Of a stretch of DNA of 64,000 nt, positions 37,528 through 45,902 are shown in pieces. Source of the stretch: Rhizohabitans arisaemae (lineage in GTDB: Bacteria; Actinomycetota; Actinomycetes; Streptosporangiales; Streptosporangiaceae); NCBI RefSeq assembly GCF_025996515.1, contig NZ_BLRH01000060.1, positions 310,001 to 374,000 of the forward strand, written 5' to 3'. Under the pieces are notes generated by a model that worked only from the letters and a program-made list of their open reading frames with translations, did no database searches and had not been told where the DNA came from. The position numbers and the translations under genes were made by a program. Each line of letters begins with the position of its first letter. Position 1 is the first letter of the stretch.

Positions 37528-38511
37528 ATGGAGACAATGAAGTTGCTCGTCACCGGGGGTGCGGGCTACATCGGGAGCGTTGTCGCGGCTCAGCTCGTGG
37601 CCGAAGGGCATGAGACGGTCGTCTTGGACGATCTCTCCACCGGTCACGCGGACGCGGTCCCGCCGCAGGCGCAGCTGATCCACGGCACCGTGGAGCGGGA
37701 CGCGGAGCGGGTGCTCGCCGAAGGCGGGTTCCACGGCGTGCTGCACTTCGCCGCCAAGTCGCTGGTCGGTGAATCCGTGGCGAAGCCGTCCCTGTACTGG
37801 CGGCACAACCTCGGCGGCGCCCTCGCCCTGCTCGAGGCGATGCGGCGGACCGAAGTCGGCCGCATCGTCTTCTCCTCGACCGCCGCGACGTACGGCGAGC
37901 CGGAGCACACCCCCATCCTGGAGACCGACCCGACCCGGCCCACCAATCCCTACGGGGCCTCCAAGCTCGCCGTGGACACCGCGCTCACCGCCTGGGCCGG
38001 GCTGCACGGCCTCGCCGCGATCAGCCTGCGCTACTTCAACGTGGCCGGGGCGTTCGGCGGGTACGGCGAACGCCACGCGGTCGAAACCCACCTGATCCCC
38101 AATGTGCTCGCCGTCGCGCTGGGCGAGCGCGAGTTCGTCCACCTTTTCGGGATGGATTACCCAACACCGGACGGGACATGCATCCGTGACTACATCCACG
38201 TGGCCGACCTGGCCCGCGCCCACCTCCTCGCGCTGCGGGCGTGCCGACCCGGTACACACGAGATCTACAACCTGGGGAGCGGAACCGGCTTCTCGGTCAA
38301 CGAGGTGATCGAGGTCTGCCGCGCGGTGACCGGTCACGAGATCCCGGTGAAGACCGCCTCCCGGCGCCCCGGCGACCCGGCGACCCTGGTCGCCTCCTCG
38401 GCCAAGATCCAGGCCGAGCTGGGGTGGCGGCCGGAGCGGGCCGACCTGACGGAGATCGTGGGCGACGCGTGGCGGTTCGCCCGTGAGCTCCGCAGGCAGC
38501 ACATCTCATAG
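37528..38511 (+). CDS. galE: UDP-glucose 4-epimerase
   Basis: A 327-residue extended short-chain dehydrogenase. It has NAD motif GGAGYIG at the N-terminus, the catalytic Ser/Thr region SSTAATYG, and the YxxxK pair in [18 protein letters not shown] near the C-terminus binds the sugar nucleotide. It interconverts UDP-glucose and UDP-galactose for cell-wall glycans. The second ATG (37537) has GGAG upstream and gives the canonical MKLLVTGG start; the first at 37528 is also possible. Confidence 0.92.
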   Translation: METMKLLVTGGAGYIGSVVAAQLVAEGHETVVLDDLSTGHADAVPPQAQLIHGTVERDAERVLAEGGFHGVLHFAAKSLVGESVAKPSLYWRHNLGGALALLEAMRRTEVGRIVFSSTAATYGEPEHTPILETDPTRPTNPYGASKLAVDTALTAWAGLHGLAAISLRYFNVAGAFGGYGERHAVETHLIPNVLAVALGEREFVHLFGMDYPTPDGTCIRDYIHVADLARAHLLALRACRPGTHEIYNLGSGTGFSVNEVIEVCRAVTGHEIPVKTASRRPGDPATLVASSAKIQAELGWRPERADLTEIVGDAWRFARELRRQHIS

Positions 38512-38580
38512 ATTTTGCTCCGCAACACGGATCCGGTCCATTACAATCCGCAAATCACCGGATTCGGGGTGTGACATCGT

Positions 38581-39516
38581 ATGGCGAGTGGGTCTGAAGA
38601 GGTTTCCGCGTTTCCGCAGCGAGCCGCACAGGTTGTACTGATCGTCGCTGCGAGTGCGATCGTCGCCGGAGGGGTGCTGTTCGCCACGGGCTCGGCACCC
38701 AAGGCACAACCCGGACCGGGCGCCACCCTCGCCGCGGGGACCGTGGGGGCTCCTCCGCCGCCTCGACCGGCGAAGACCTCCAAGCCACCGCTGCCCACCC
38801 GAGGCCACCCGTCCGAGGGGCTCCCGGTGAGCCTGATCGGCACACCGGTCTCACCGCCGCGCTACCACGGGTGGACCATGACCGTGCCCGGGAGCTCCCT
38901 CCGGGTGCCCCCGGGCTTCGGCTGCACCGACCACGCCGCGATCCTGCGCGACCGAGGTGGGCTCGACCACGGCCGGACCTGGGTGGAGCTCACGGTACGC
39001 GCCGGTCGGCAGGCCGTCGCCGTCGCCGTCGAAGAGATCTCGGTACGGCGTGTCGCGCGGCGCCAGGCCGACGCCCGCCCGCGGGTCCGGTGCGTCGCAA
39101 CCAAAGGTGTGGACCGGCCCACCCGCCCACACGTCACCCTCGACGGGGCGAACTCCACCAAGACGGTCGCCCCCGAGGTGTACGGCGGCCCGACGATCCA
39201 CCGGCTGAGCCCCGGGGAGCCCCTGCGCCTCACGCTGAGCGTGGGCGCCGCCCGCGGTCTGTACGAATGGGAGCTCCTGGTCACCCTGGACCTGGACGGC
39301 CGCAGGGTGATCGTTCCGGTTCGGGACGGCTCCCGGCCGTTCGTCCTGGGCGCCGGGGGCGGCGGGCGCGAGGCCGCCGTCTACTGCGAGGCGCCCCAGG
39401 TGTCCCCGCTGTCGCCGAGGCGGCTGATCAGGGATACACCAGCAGGCTCATGCCGGGACCGAGGGTCACCGCGACCGCCCCGGCCAGGACCGGGCGGCTC
39501 ACTGTCGCGCCGATGA
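38581..39516 (+). CDS. Unknown membrane-anchored or exported protein
   Basis: A 311-residue protein not recognised as a family. Residues 16-36 form one hydrophobic helix (VVLIVAASAIVAGGVLFA), likely a membrane anchor. A Pro-rich linker (55-85) follows, then a beta-rich domain (about 90-275) with three cysteines (GFGCTDH, RVRCVAT, VYCEAP). The last 30 residues are Arg/Pro/Gly-rich and overlap the convergent gene by 89 bases, so the true end could be checked against homologues. It stands next to a DUF11 envelope protein and may be a surface protein. Confidence 0.55.
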   Translation: MASGSEEVSAFPQRAAQVVLIVAASAIVAGGVLFATGSAPKAQPGPGATLAAGTVGAPPPPRPAKTSKPPLPTRGHPSEGLPVSLIGTPVSPPRYHGWTMTVPGSSLRVPPGFGCTDHAAILRDRGGLDHGRTWVELTVRAGRQAVAVAVEEISVRRVARRQADARPRVRCVATKGVDRPTRPHVTLDGANSTKTVAPEVYGGPTIHRLSPGEPLRLTLSVGAARGLYEWELLVTLDLDGRRVIVPVRDGSRPFVLGAGGGGREAAVYCEAPQVSPLSPRRLIRDTPAGSCRDRGSPRPPRPGPGGSLSRR

Positions 39517-40435
39517 CCGGCGGCGGTGCCGGGACCTGGGGCTCCGGCCTCCTGATCCGCAGGGAGAGCCGATCGGTGTTGTTGTCCGGCCGGCGGTCTC
39601 CGATCCGCGGGGAGAACACCATCGCGTTCCCGGCGAACCGGCCGTCCCGGCGTGCCGCCGTCCGGAAGACCAGGCTCAGCCGTACCTTCCCGTCCGCCGC
39701 CACGCGCCGCAGGCCGCAGCCGACGTGCCGGCCACGGGCCCGGCAGGCCTTGTCCGCCGACCCGACGAAGCGCGCCCCCTTGGGCTGGAGCATGACGAAA
39801 CCGTTCCTGACCGGCTGAGGGCCCCGGTTCACCACCACGGCGTCGACGGTGAACCGCCGTCCCGCGTGGACGTGCCGGCCCTCGGCGGAGAGCTGCACCC
39901 GCAGATCGGCCCCGGGGTCGACCGCGGTGCGGAGCTCCGCGTGGTTGTCGCCCGGATTGGCGTCGACGATCTGCGAGTCGAGCCCGGCCGCCGCGTGCAG
40001 CGTCCCCCGGGCGCCGGCCCGGACCAGCCCGATGATCTGGACTCCGCCGTCGTGCCCGGCCTCGGCGTCCGAGGTCGAGGGGCAGAGCACCTCGCCCGGC
40101 CGGTCCCCCGGACGGCATTCCGCCACATCGGTCCGGACGATGTCCACCTGCGGGGGAATCCGGACGACCAGGACGGGAAGGACCGCGGCCCCGGGTCCGG
40201 CGTTGTGCACCCGGACCTGGTAGGTGATCAGCTGACCCGGCTGCGCCCGATGCGGTGTCGCGCTGATCCGCACCCGGAGATCGGCCGAACCCGCCGGCAT
40301 CCCGGGTTCGGCTTCGCTCGCCCGCGCGACCGGGATCCGGCCCGGCCCGGAATCGGCGTTCCCCGGAACCATCCCGTATGTGGAAATCAGCAGAAAACCG
40401 GCGAATGCCATCGCCGAGGCATGTAGAGAGAACAC
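39428..40435 (-). CDS. Exported DUF11-repeat protein
   Basis: A 335-residue protein with an N-terminal hydrophobic signal segment and two DUF11-like immunoglobulin-fold repeats. The repeat hallmarks are YQVRVHNAGPGAAVLPVLVV and VDAVVVNRGPQPVRNGFVML, and each domain ends in a DANPGDNHAEL- or RPDNNTDRLSL-type motif. A Pro-rich segment and a C-terminal hydrophobic stretch (VLAGAVAVTLGPGMSLLV) may anchor it. DUF11 domains are structural and adhesive. It lies 73 bases downstream of the receptor kinase on the same strand, and its ribosome site can be sequestered in a hairpin. Confidence 0.78.
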   Translation of the reverse strand: MFSLHASAMAFAGFLLISTYGMVPGNADSGPGRIPVARASEAEPGMPAGSADLRVRISATPHRAQPGQLITYQVRVHNAGPGAAVLPVLVVRIPPQVDIVRTDVAECRPGDRPGEVLCPSTSDAEAGHDGGVQIIGLVRAGARGTLHAAAGLDSQIVDANPGDNHAELRTAVDPGADLRVQLSAEGRHVHAGRRFTVDAVVVNRGPQPVRNGFVMLQPKGARFVGSADKACRARGRHVGCGLRRVAADGKVRLSLVFRTAARRDGRFAGNAMVFSPRIGDRRPDNNTDRLSLRIRRPEPQVPAPPPVIGATVSRPVLAGAVAVTLGPGMSLLVYP

Positions 40436-40440
40436 CCGAC

Positions 40441-40478
40441 CCCCGAAGTTTCAGTGATCATTCAATGCCCCTTCGGGG
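40441..40478 (-). promoter_or_regulatory. Alternative hairpins covering the ribosome site of the DUF11 gene
   Basis: On the minus strand CCCCGAAG (40471-40478) can pair with CTTCGGGG (40441-40448), which carries the GGGG ribosome site six bases before the GTG start. The same CCCC-GAA-GGGG sequence (40468-40478) can instead fold on itself and leave the site free. It may act as a translational switch. Confidence 0.35.
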
Positions 40479-40508
40479 ACCGCGTCGTGACGACACGCCG
40501 CAGGCGCT

Positions 40509-42338
40509 TTACCCGGCCGACGAAGTGCAGTCCTCCGGAGCGAGCCGATTTCGCTCCGGCGTGAACTCCACCGGTGAGAACCAGTCCCGGAGCAGCTTGT
40601 CCGTCACCTTTTCCGCGTACATCACGCGGATCGCCTCGTTGACCGCCCGGCAGGCGCGGACGTCCCCGAGGGGCACCGCGACGCCGTACGGCTCGTCGGA
40701 CAGCTTCGCCTCCAGAATGCGATACCGGCCGGGCCCCCTCGCCGCGAACCCGGCGAGGATGAGATCGTCCCCTGGCACCGCGTCGACCTCCCCGCTGCCG
40801 AGCTTGTCCATGCAGATCGCGGTGTCCGTCACCGGGACGACCTCCATGCTCACCCGGTCCCGCACCTCGGCGACGGACACCGCGCCCTGCGGCGCGCACA
40901 GCTTCTTGCCGGTGAGATCGTTCATGCTCCGGACGGGCGAGCTCTGCCGGACCAGGATCCGGCGGTGGGCGAGATAGTACGGGCCGGCGAAGAGCGCCTT
41001 GGGACTCGGTCCGTTGGGGATGGTGTGGGTGGCGAGCACCATGTCCACCTTCCCGGAAACCAGCAGGGCGAGGCGGTTCAGGGCGCTCACCCGTCTGAAT
41101 GTGATTTTGTCGGGTGACACCCCCAGCTTCCCGGCGATGTACTTCGCGACCTCCACCTCATACCCTTCGGGCACTTCACCGGGCTGGTTGCGGTAAAGCG
41201 CCACCCCGGGCAGGTCGCTCTTGATGCCGATGACGAGCCTGCCCGTCTCCCGGGCCTTGTCGACGATCGACTCGTAGGGTCCGGCCGAGGGAGTCACGGG
41301 CGGAGAGACCGGCGGAGAGACCGACGGGGTCGGCCCGGCCGTCCCCGCCTCGCCCGGAGCGAGCCGCGTGACGCCGTACACGGCGAGCGGCACCGCCACC
41401 ACGGCGGCGAGGGCGATCCCGGCGAGCCGAGCCCGGCCGCGCCGCCGGACGGTCTGCGTGGGAACCCCCTCCACCTCGGTGAGCCTGTCGTCCGCCCCGA
41501 CGACCTCGGTCCGCGTGGGGGCGGGGGCGGGCTTTCCGCCGAGCAGGCGCAGCAGGACCTCATCCGAGGTGGGCCGGTCTCCCGGCGACTTGCTCAGGCA
41601 GGCGGCCACCAGGTCGCGGAGTGGATCGGGCAGCTCGCCGAAGTCCGGATCCTCGTTGAGGATCCGGTTGAGCACCACCGCGATGGACGGCCCGGCGAAG
41701 GGGACGGCCCCGGTGGCCGCGTAGACGATCGTGGCGCCCCAGGCGAACACGTCGGTCTTCGGCCCGATCTCCTGGTTGGCGATCTGCTCGGGGGCCATGT
41801 ACGCGGGGGTGCCGAGCGCCACGCTGGTGATGGTCCCGGTGCTGTCCAGGATCCTGGCGATCCCGAAGTCGACGACGCGCGGCCCGTCCGTGGCGAGCAG
41901 GACGTTGTCCGGTTTGAAGTCGCGATGCACGATCCCGGCGTGATGGATCGCCGTCAGCGCCGTGGCGGTGCCGACCGCGATGCGCTGCAGCCGGGCGCCG
42001 CCGATCGGGCCCTCCTCCTCCACCACGGCCCGCAGCGAGGACGCCTCGATGTACTCGCTGACGATGTACGGCGTGTCGCCGTCGAGGTCGGCCTTGAGCA
42101 CGCTCGCCGTGCAGAACGAGGCCACCCGGGTGGCCGCCGCGGCCTCCCGGCCGAACCGGGACCGGGCGGCGGCGTTACCGGTGAACCTGACGTGGAGCAC
42201 CTTGATCGCCACGGGCTCGCCCGTCGCGCCGTGACCCAGGTACACGACCCCCTGACCGCCCTCACCCAGTCGCCCCGTGAGCTGGAATCCGCCGATCTGT
42301 CTGGGATCCCCCGAACGCAGCGGAGTCGTCTCCGGCAT
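40509..42338 (-). CDS. Receptor-type Ser/Thr protein kinase with extracellular solute-binding domain
   Basis: A 609-residue protein. The cytoplasmic kinase domain (17-270) has GEGGQGVVY, Lys46, HRDFKPDN (138-145), DFG (157-159) and APE (182-184), so it looks active. One membrane helix spans about 304-322, then a Ser/Pro linker. Residues 356-590 form a family 3 solute-binding domain (LVIGIKSDLPG, EGYEVEVAKYIAGKLG, VDMVLATHTI, DKLGSGEVDAVPGDD), the fold that binds amino acids for ABC importers. Two cysteines (481 and 509) could form a disulfide. The natural reading is a receptor that senses an external amino acid or related ligand and signals by phosphorylation. The DUF11 protein follows on the same strand. 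Confidence 0.9.
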   Translation of the reverse strand: MPETTPLRSGDPRQIGGFQLTGRLGEGGQGVVYLGHGATGEPVAIKVLHVRFTGNAAARSRFGREAAAATRVASFCTASVLKADLDGDTPYIVSEYIEASSLRAVVEEEGPIGGARLQRIAVGTATALTAIHHAGIVHRDFKPDNVLLATDGPRVVDFGIARILDSTGTITSVALGTPAYMAPEQIANQEIGPKTDVFAWGATIVYAATGAVPFAGPSIAVVLNRILNEDPDFGELPDPLRDLVAACLSKSPGDRPTSDEVLLRLLGGKPAPAPTRTEVVGADDRLTEVEGVPTQTVRRRGRARLAGIALAAVVAVPLAVYGVTRLAPGEAGTAGPTPSVSPPVSPPVTPSAGPYESIVDKARETGRLVIGIKSDLPGVALYRNQPGEVPEGYEVEVAKYIAGKLGVSPDKITFRRVSALNRLALLVSGKVDMVLATHTIPNGPSPKALFAGPYYLAHRRILVRQSSPVRSMNDLTGKKLCAPQGAVSVAEVRDRVSMEVVPVTDTAICMDKLGSGEVDAVPGDDLILAGFAARGPGRYRILEAKLSDEPYGVAVPLGDVRACRAVNEAIRVMYAEKVTDKLLRDWFSPVEFTPERNRLAPEDCTSSAG

Positions 42339-42421
42339 CCCCGTTCCCTATCCCCGTGCCAAAGAAAGGTAATGAATCGGTCAAGGCTACTCGGGACCGG
42401 TGCCCGCCGCCTACGGTCCCC

Positions 42422-42790
42422 GATCACGATCCCCGTACGGCTGCGGCCCCACCGGTTCGGCCCGGCACAGATCGCACCGCGGATACCGCGTGATCGTTGC
42501 GCTCTGCACACCCCCCGAGGCGCACACACCACAACGATCATCGAGACGATGTACGGCCTACGGCCGACCGGGCCCGGGCTGCGGTTGCGGCAAACCCGGC
42601 GCAGCTCGTACCGCGTGATCGTTACGCTGTGCGCGCCCCCCAGGGCGAGCAGACCGCAACGATCACCGAGACGATGTACGGCCTGCGGCCGGCCGGACCT
42701 GGGCCGCGACCGCGACAAGCCCGGCGCAGCCCGTACCGCATGATCGTTACGCTGTGCGCGCCCCCCGGGGCGAGCAGACCGCAACGATCA
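42422..42790. repeat. Tandem structured repeat, locus A (three 50-bp hairpins, 125-bp period)
   Basis: Hairpins lie at 42491-42540, 42616-42665 and 42741-42790, each exactly 50 bp and exactly 125 bp apart. The ends are TGATCGTT and AACGATCA, and the centre is a GC stem (GCGCCCC/GGGGCG region). The second and third differ at one base of 50. The 75-base spacers are also conserved (ACGATGTACGGCC ... CCCGGCGCAG), and a degenerate spacer copy begins near 42422. The same element occurs inverted at 60554-60727. Confidence 0.9.
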
Positions 42791-42823
42791 ACCTGGTGTC
42801 TCGCACGATGTCGGCGCACGACG

Positions 42824-42854
42824 AGGGCCGCCCTCCGGAACGGAGAGCGGCCCT
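42824..42854 (-). terminator. Terminator after icd
   Basis: AGGGCCGC (42824-42831) pairs with GCGGCCCT (42847-42854). An inner CTCCG-GAA-CGGAG stem continues it. It lies 38 bases past the icd stop on the minus strand. Confidence 0.75.
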
Positions 42855-42891
42855 GGCCGTGTGCGCCTTTGAAAGAGATCGCCCAGATTTG

Positions 42892-44109
42892 TCAGGCGGA
42901 CATCTTCCGCTGCAGGTTCTCGTCGAGCGCGGCGAGGAAGTCCTGGGTGGTCAGCCACTGGGCGTCCGCACCCACCAGCAGCGCGAGGTCCTTGGTCATC
43001 TGACCGCCCTCGACGGTCTCCACGCAGACCTGCTCAAGCGCGTCGGCGAAGGCCGTGACCTCGGGGGTGTTGTCGAGCTTGCCGCGGTGCTGCAGACCCC
43101 GGGTCCACGCGAAGATGGAGGCGATCGGGTTGGTCGAGGTCGGCTTGCCCTGCTGGTGCTGCCGGTAGTGCCGGGTGACCGTGCCGTGCGCGGCCTCGGC
43201 CTCCACCGTCTTGCCGTCCGGCGTCATCAGCACCGAGGTCATCAGGCCGAGCGAGCCGAAGCCCTGGGCGACCGTGTCCGACTGGACGTCACCGTCGTAG
43301 TTCTTGCACGCCCAGACGTAGCCCCCCTCCCACTTGAGCGCGGCGGCGACCATGTCGTCGATCAGCCGGTGCTCGTAGGAGATTCCGGCCGCCTCGAAGT
43401 CCGCCTTGAACTCGGTCTCGTAGACCTCGGCGAAGATGTCCTTGAAGCGCCCGTCGTACGCCTTGAGGATGGTGTTCTTCGTCGACAGGTAGACCGGGTA
43501 GTTCCGCGCCAGGCCGTACCGCATCGAGGCGCGGGCGAAGTCGCGGATCGACTCGTCCAGGTTGTACATGGCCATGGCCACGCCGCCGCCGGGGAAGTCG
43601 TAGACGTCCAGCTCCATGGGGGCGGAGCCGTCCTTCGGGGTGAAGGTGAGCGTCAGCCGACCCTCGCCGGGCACCTTGAGGTCGGTGGCGCGGTACTGGT
43701 CGCCGAAGGCGTGACGACCGACCACGATCGGCTGGGTCCACCCGGGGACGAGCCGCGGCACGTTCGACATGATGATCGGCTCACGGAAGATCACGCCGCC
43801 GAGGATGTTGCGGATCGTGCCGTTGGGCGACTTCCACATGGACTTGAGGCCGAACTCCTCGACCCGAGCCTCGTCGGGGGTGATGGTGGCGCATTTCACC
43901 CCGACGCCGTACTTCTTGATGGCGTGCGCCGCGTCGATCGTCACCTGGTCGTCGGTGGCGTCGCGGTGCTCGATGCCGAGGTCGTAGTACTTCAAGTCGA
44001 CATCGAGGTAGGGCAGGATCAGCTGGTCCTTGATGAACTGCCAGATGATCCTGGTCATTTCGTCGCCGTCAAGCTCGACGACGGGCCCCACTACCTTGAT
44101 TTTGGGCAT
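42892..44109 (-). CDS. icd: NADP-dependent isocitrate dehydrogenase (eukaryote-type homodimer)
   Basis: A 405-residue enzyme of the type II (eukaryotic-like) IDH subfamily. It begins [19 protein letters not shown] and has KSPNGTIRN (substrate serine region), the metal-binding [13 protein letters not shown] segment and [12 protein letters not shown] for NADP preference. It makes 2-oxoglutarate and NADPH. Its length matches the family (about 405). ATG 44109 follows a GGGAACC-type weak site. A downstream hairpin and then the tandem structured repeats follow its 3' end. Confidence 0.95.
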   Translation of the reverse strand: MPKIKVVGPVVELDGDEMTRIIWQFIKDQLILPYLDVDLKYYDLGIEHRDATDDQVTIDAAHAIKKYGVGVKCATITPDEARVEEFGLKSMWKSPNGTIRNILGGVIFREPIIMSNVPRLVPGWTQPIVVGRHAFGDQYRATDLKVPGEGRLTLTFTPKDGSAPMELDVYDFPGGGVAMAMYNLDESIRDFARASMRYGLARNYPVYLSTKNTILKAYDGRFKDIFAEVYETEFKADFEAAGISYEHRLIDDMVAAALKWEGGYVWACKNYDGDVQSDTVAQGFGSLGLMTSVLMTPDGKTVEAEAAHGTVTRHYRQHQQGKPTSTNPIASIFAWTRGLQHRGKLDNTPEVTAFADALEQVCVETVEGGQMTKDLALLVGADAQWLTTQDFLAALDENLQRKMSA

Positions 44110-44248
44110 TCTTGAGGTTCCCTTTCAATCAACCGGCCAGTTCCCGGTGCGGGGGTCTCCCCCGGGCCACGACTGACGTCTGGAGAGGCTCACGAGCGTG
44201 AGGCTATCGGACGCGCCTGACTCGTCTGTGGCCCACCCGTGACCGAGG

Positions 44249-44524
44249 CTATTGGATCTGTTTCAACGCCACGACGACCAGAGCAATGGCCAGGCCAAAA
44301 ACCGCCATCATCACGACATCGACGGCTCTGTTCCGGACGGCGAGGCGGGCCACCTGGTCCCTGGGCAGCACCAGGCGGAAGACGGCCGCGAGCATCAGCG
44401 TCGCCGCGATGACGTACGCGCCGGTCATGGGGTCGTACACGGCGATTACGGTCAAGCCGATCGCGATGCCGGCCAGCACCACCAGGTACGGCCACCACGC
44501 CCCCACGCCTCCGCCCGGGTTCAT
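44249..44524 (-). CDS. Small DUF3017-type membrane protein
   Basis: A 91-residue protein with three hydrophobic helices (WPYLVVLAGIAIGLTVIAV, AYVIAATLMLAAVFRLVL, VVMMAVFGLAIALVVVAL). Small DUF3017 proteins lie between folD and mdh/icd in Streptomyces-like genomes, and this matches in length and position near icd. An in-frame stop six codons upstream fixes the start at or after ATG 44524, though GGAGG directly abuts that ATG. The function is unknown. Confidence 0.72.
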   Translation of the reverse strand: MNPGGGVGAWWPYLVVLAGIAIGLTVIAVYDPMTGAYVIAATLMLAAVFRLVLPRDQVARLAVRNRAVDVVMMAVFGLAIALVVVALKQIQ

Positions 44525-44609
44525 CCTCCGCTCGCCCCCTCACCCTCTCCGCGAGTCCCATCCGCCACGCCTCCGGCGCCGATTCCGGATTCACCGGAAA
44601 GCGAATGGG

Positions 44610-45731
44610 TCATCTTTCGTCGATGGCCACCCATCTTTGATCTTTCGCCCCGATGTACTCGCTGTCGGGGCGAATCAAGCGGTTGTCCGCATGTTGCTCG
44701 ATCACGTGCGCGGTCCATCCGGCCATCCGGCTGATTGAGAACACCGGAGTGAATAGATCCGTGGGAATACCAAGATAGTGGTAGACCGTCGCCGCGTAAA
44801 AATCAACGTTCGGGTAGAGGTTCTTCTCGGCGAGGACCACTTCTTCCATCTCCTGCGACATTCGATAGTAAATGTCGTTCCCGCTCGATTCCGCAAGCTC
44901 CCGCGACATCTTCCGGAGATGGGTCGCCCGAGGGTCCTCGGTCTTATATACGCGATGTCCGAAACCCATGATTTTTTCACCGGCGGCGAGCTTCTCGCGC
45001 ACGGCTCGGGCCACGCCGTCCTTATCCAAGGACTCAAGGGTTCGCATGACTTGCTCGTTCGCGCCGCCGTGCAGCGGCCCCTTGAGCGTGCCCAGCGCGG
45101 CGACGACCGCCGAATGCATGTCGGACAATGTCGCGGCGCAGACGCGCGCGGCGAATGTGGAGGCGTTCATCGTGTGGTCGGCGTGCAGAACCAGGCAGGT
45201 GTCGAGGATCTCGGCGGCGCGCGGGTCGGGCCGACGGCCGGTGACCTGCAGCAGGAAGTTGGCGGCGATCCCCTGCCCGGGATCCGGCGCCGGAATGTCG
45301 GTGCCCGTTCGCGCGGCGTGGTAGCGGGCGACGAGAATTGCCTGCTGCGCGGTTAGCCGTGCGGCTTTACGGAGATTCGCCTCGGCACTGTTGTCCGACT
45401 TATCAGGATCATTGGCACTCGCCAGGCTGACAAAAGTCCGCAACGCCTCCATCGGACCATGACTCAGCGCGATCTCTGTGATGTTCGTCTCAACCAGCGG
45501 GCCGAGCTCCCGGCCGGATACAAGATCGGCTTGGTAGGCGGCGAGTTGATCTCTATTGGGAAGCGCACCGCGCTGCAGAAGATGGGCGATCTCTTCCATG
45601 GTCGTCCGGCCGGCAAGATCATGGATGTCGTATCCACGGTAGAAGAGCCGACCGTTCCGGCCGTCGATGTCACTCAGTGCGGTTGACGCGGCGACGACAT
45701 CGGCGAGGCCTTTGTTGGCTTTGTCTGCCAT
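44610..45731 (-). CDS. Citrate synthase (short bacterial type)
   Basis: A 373-residue citrate synthase. The catalytic set is visible: HADHTMNAS (first His), GPLHGGANE (second His) and GFGHRVYK with the nearby catalytic Asp region (ATVYHYLGIPTDLFTPVFSIS). It condenses oxaloacetate with acetyl-CoA; a 2-methylcitrate synthase role cannot be excluded and would fit propionate metabolism here. GGAGG precedes the ATG. Base composition is low for the window (bases 44821-44880 hold 29 G+C of 60). It occupies the place where mdh lies in Streptomyces order. Confidence 0.92.
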   Translation of the reverse strand: MADKANKGLADVVAASTALSDIDGRNGRLFYRGYDIHDLAGRTTMEEIAHLLQRGALPNRDQLAAYQADLVSGRELGPLVETNITEIALSHGPMEALRTFVSLASANDPDKSDNSAEANLRKAARLTAQQAILVARYHAARTGTDIPAPDPGQGIAANFLLQVTGRRPDPRAAEILDTCLVLHADHTMNASTFAARVCAATLSDMHSAVVAALGTLKGPLHGGANEQVMRTLESLDKDGVARAVREKLAAGEKIMGFGHRVYKTEDPRATHLRKMSRELAESSGNDIYYRMSQEMEEVVLAEKNLYPNVDFYAATVYHYLGIPTDLFTPVFSISRMAGWTAHVIEQHADNRLIRPDSEYIGAKDQRWVAIDER

Positions 45732-45786
45732 TGTGCGATTCCTCCGGTACTGATCGCCCGAAGTCTACCTGCGAGGCACAAAGTCC

Positions 45787-45806
45787 GCCCAATGTGGTCC
45801 AGACCA
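45787..45806 (-). promoter_or_regulatory. Palindrome beside the citrate synthase promoter
   Basis: TGGTC-CA-GACCA (45795-45806) has the half-sites typical of FadR-type GntR regulators. On the minus strand it lies immediately upstream of a TTGGGC -35 (45787-45792), followed after 19 bases by TAGACT (45762-45767). The FHA-HTH regulator gene is divergent from the same region; a separate palindrome TTACCCC-N5-GGGGTAA (45833-45851) lies nearer it. Confidence 0.4.
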
Positions 45807-45902
45807 ATTTTCCCGGTCCTGACACGGTTCCGTTACCCCACGGCGGGGTAAGCCGAACGTGTAGAAACAGTAACGGCAGGCTAGCCTTTAGGAGGTCTTG
45901 CC

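Larger units (their letters stand above)
42339..42891. other. 553-base intergenic region filled by structured repeats
   Basis: It lies between icd (minus, ends 42892) and the kinase start (minus, 42338). Most of it is the tandem repeat at 42422-42790 plus the icd terminator at 42824-42854. Open frames on both strands follow the repeat and carry His/Arg-rich low-complexity sequence without ribosome sites, so I call no gene. Confidence 0.7.

Noticed and set aside
42422-42790. Regularly spaced repeats as a possible CRISPR array
   Set aside because: The 50-bp units are themselves hairpins on a 125-bp period, and the spacers are conserved rather than unique; no cas gene is nearby.
42400-43003. 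Several overlapping open frames encoding His/Arg-rich proteins inside the repeat locus
   Set aside because: They simply translate the 125-bp repeat, lack ribosome sites and occur on both strands.
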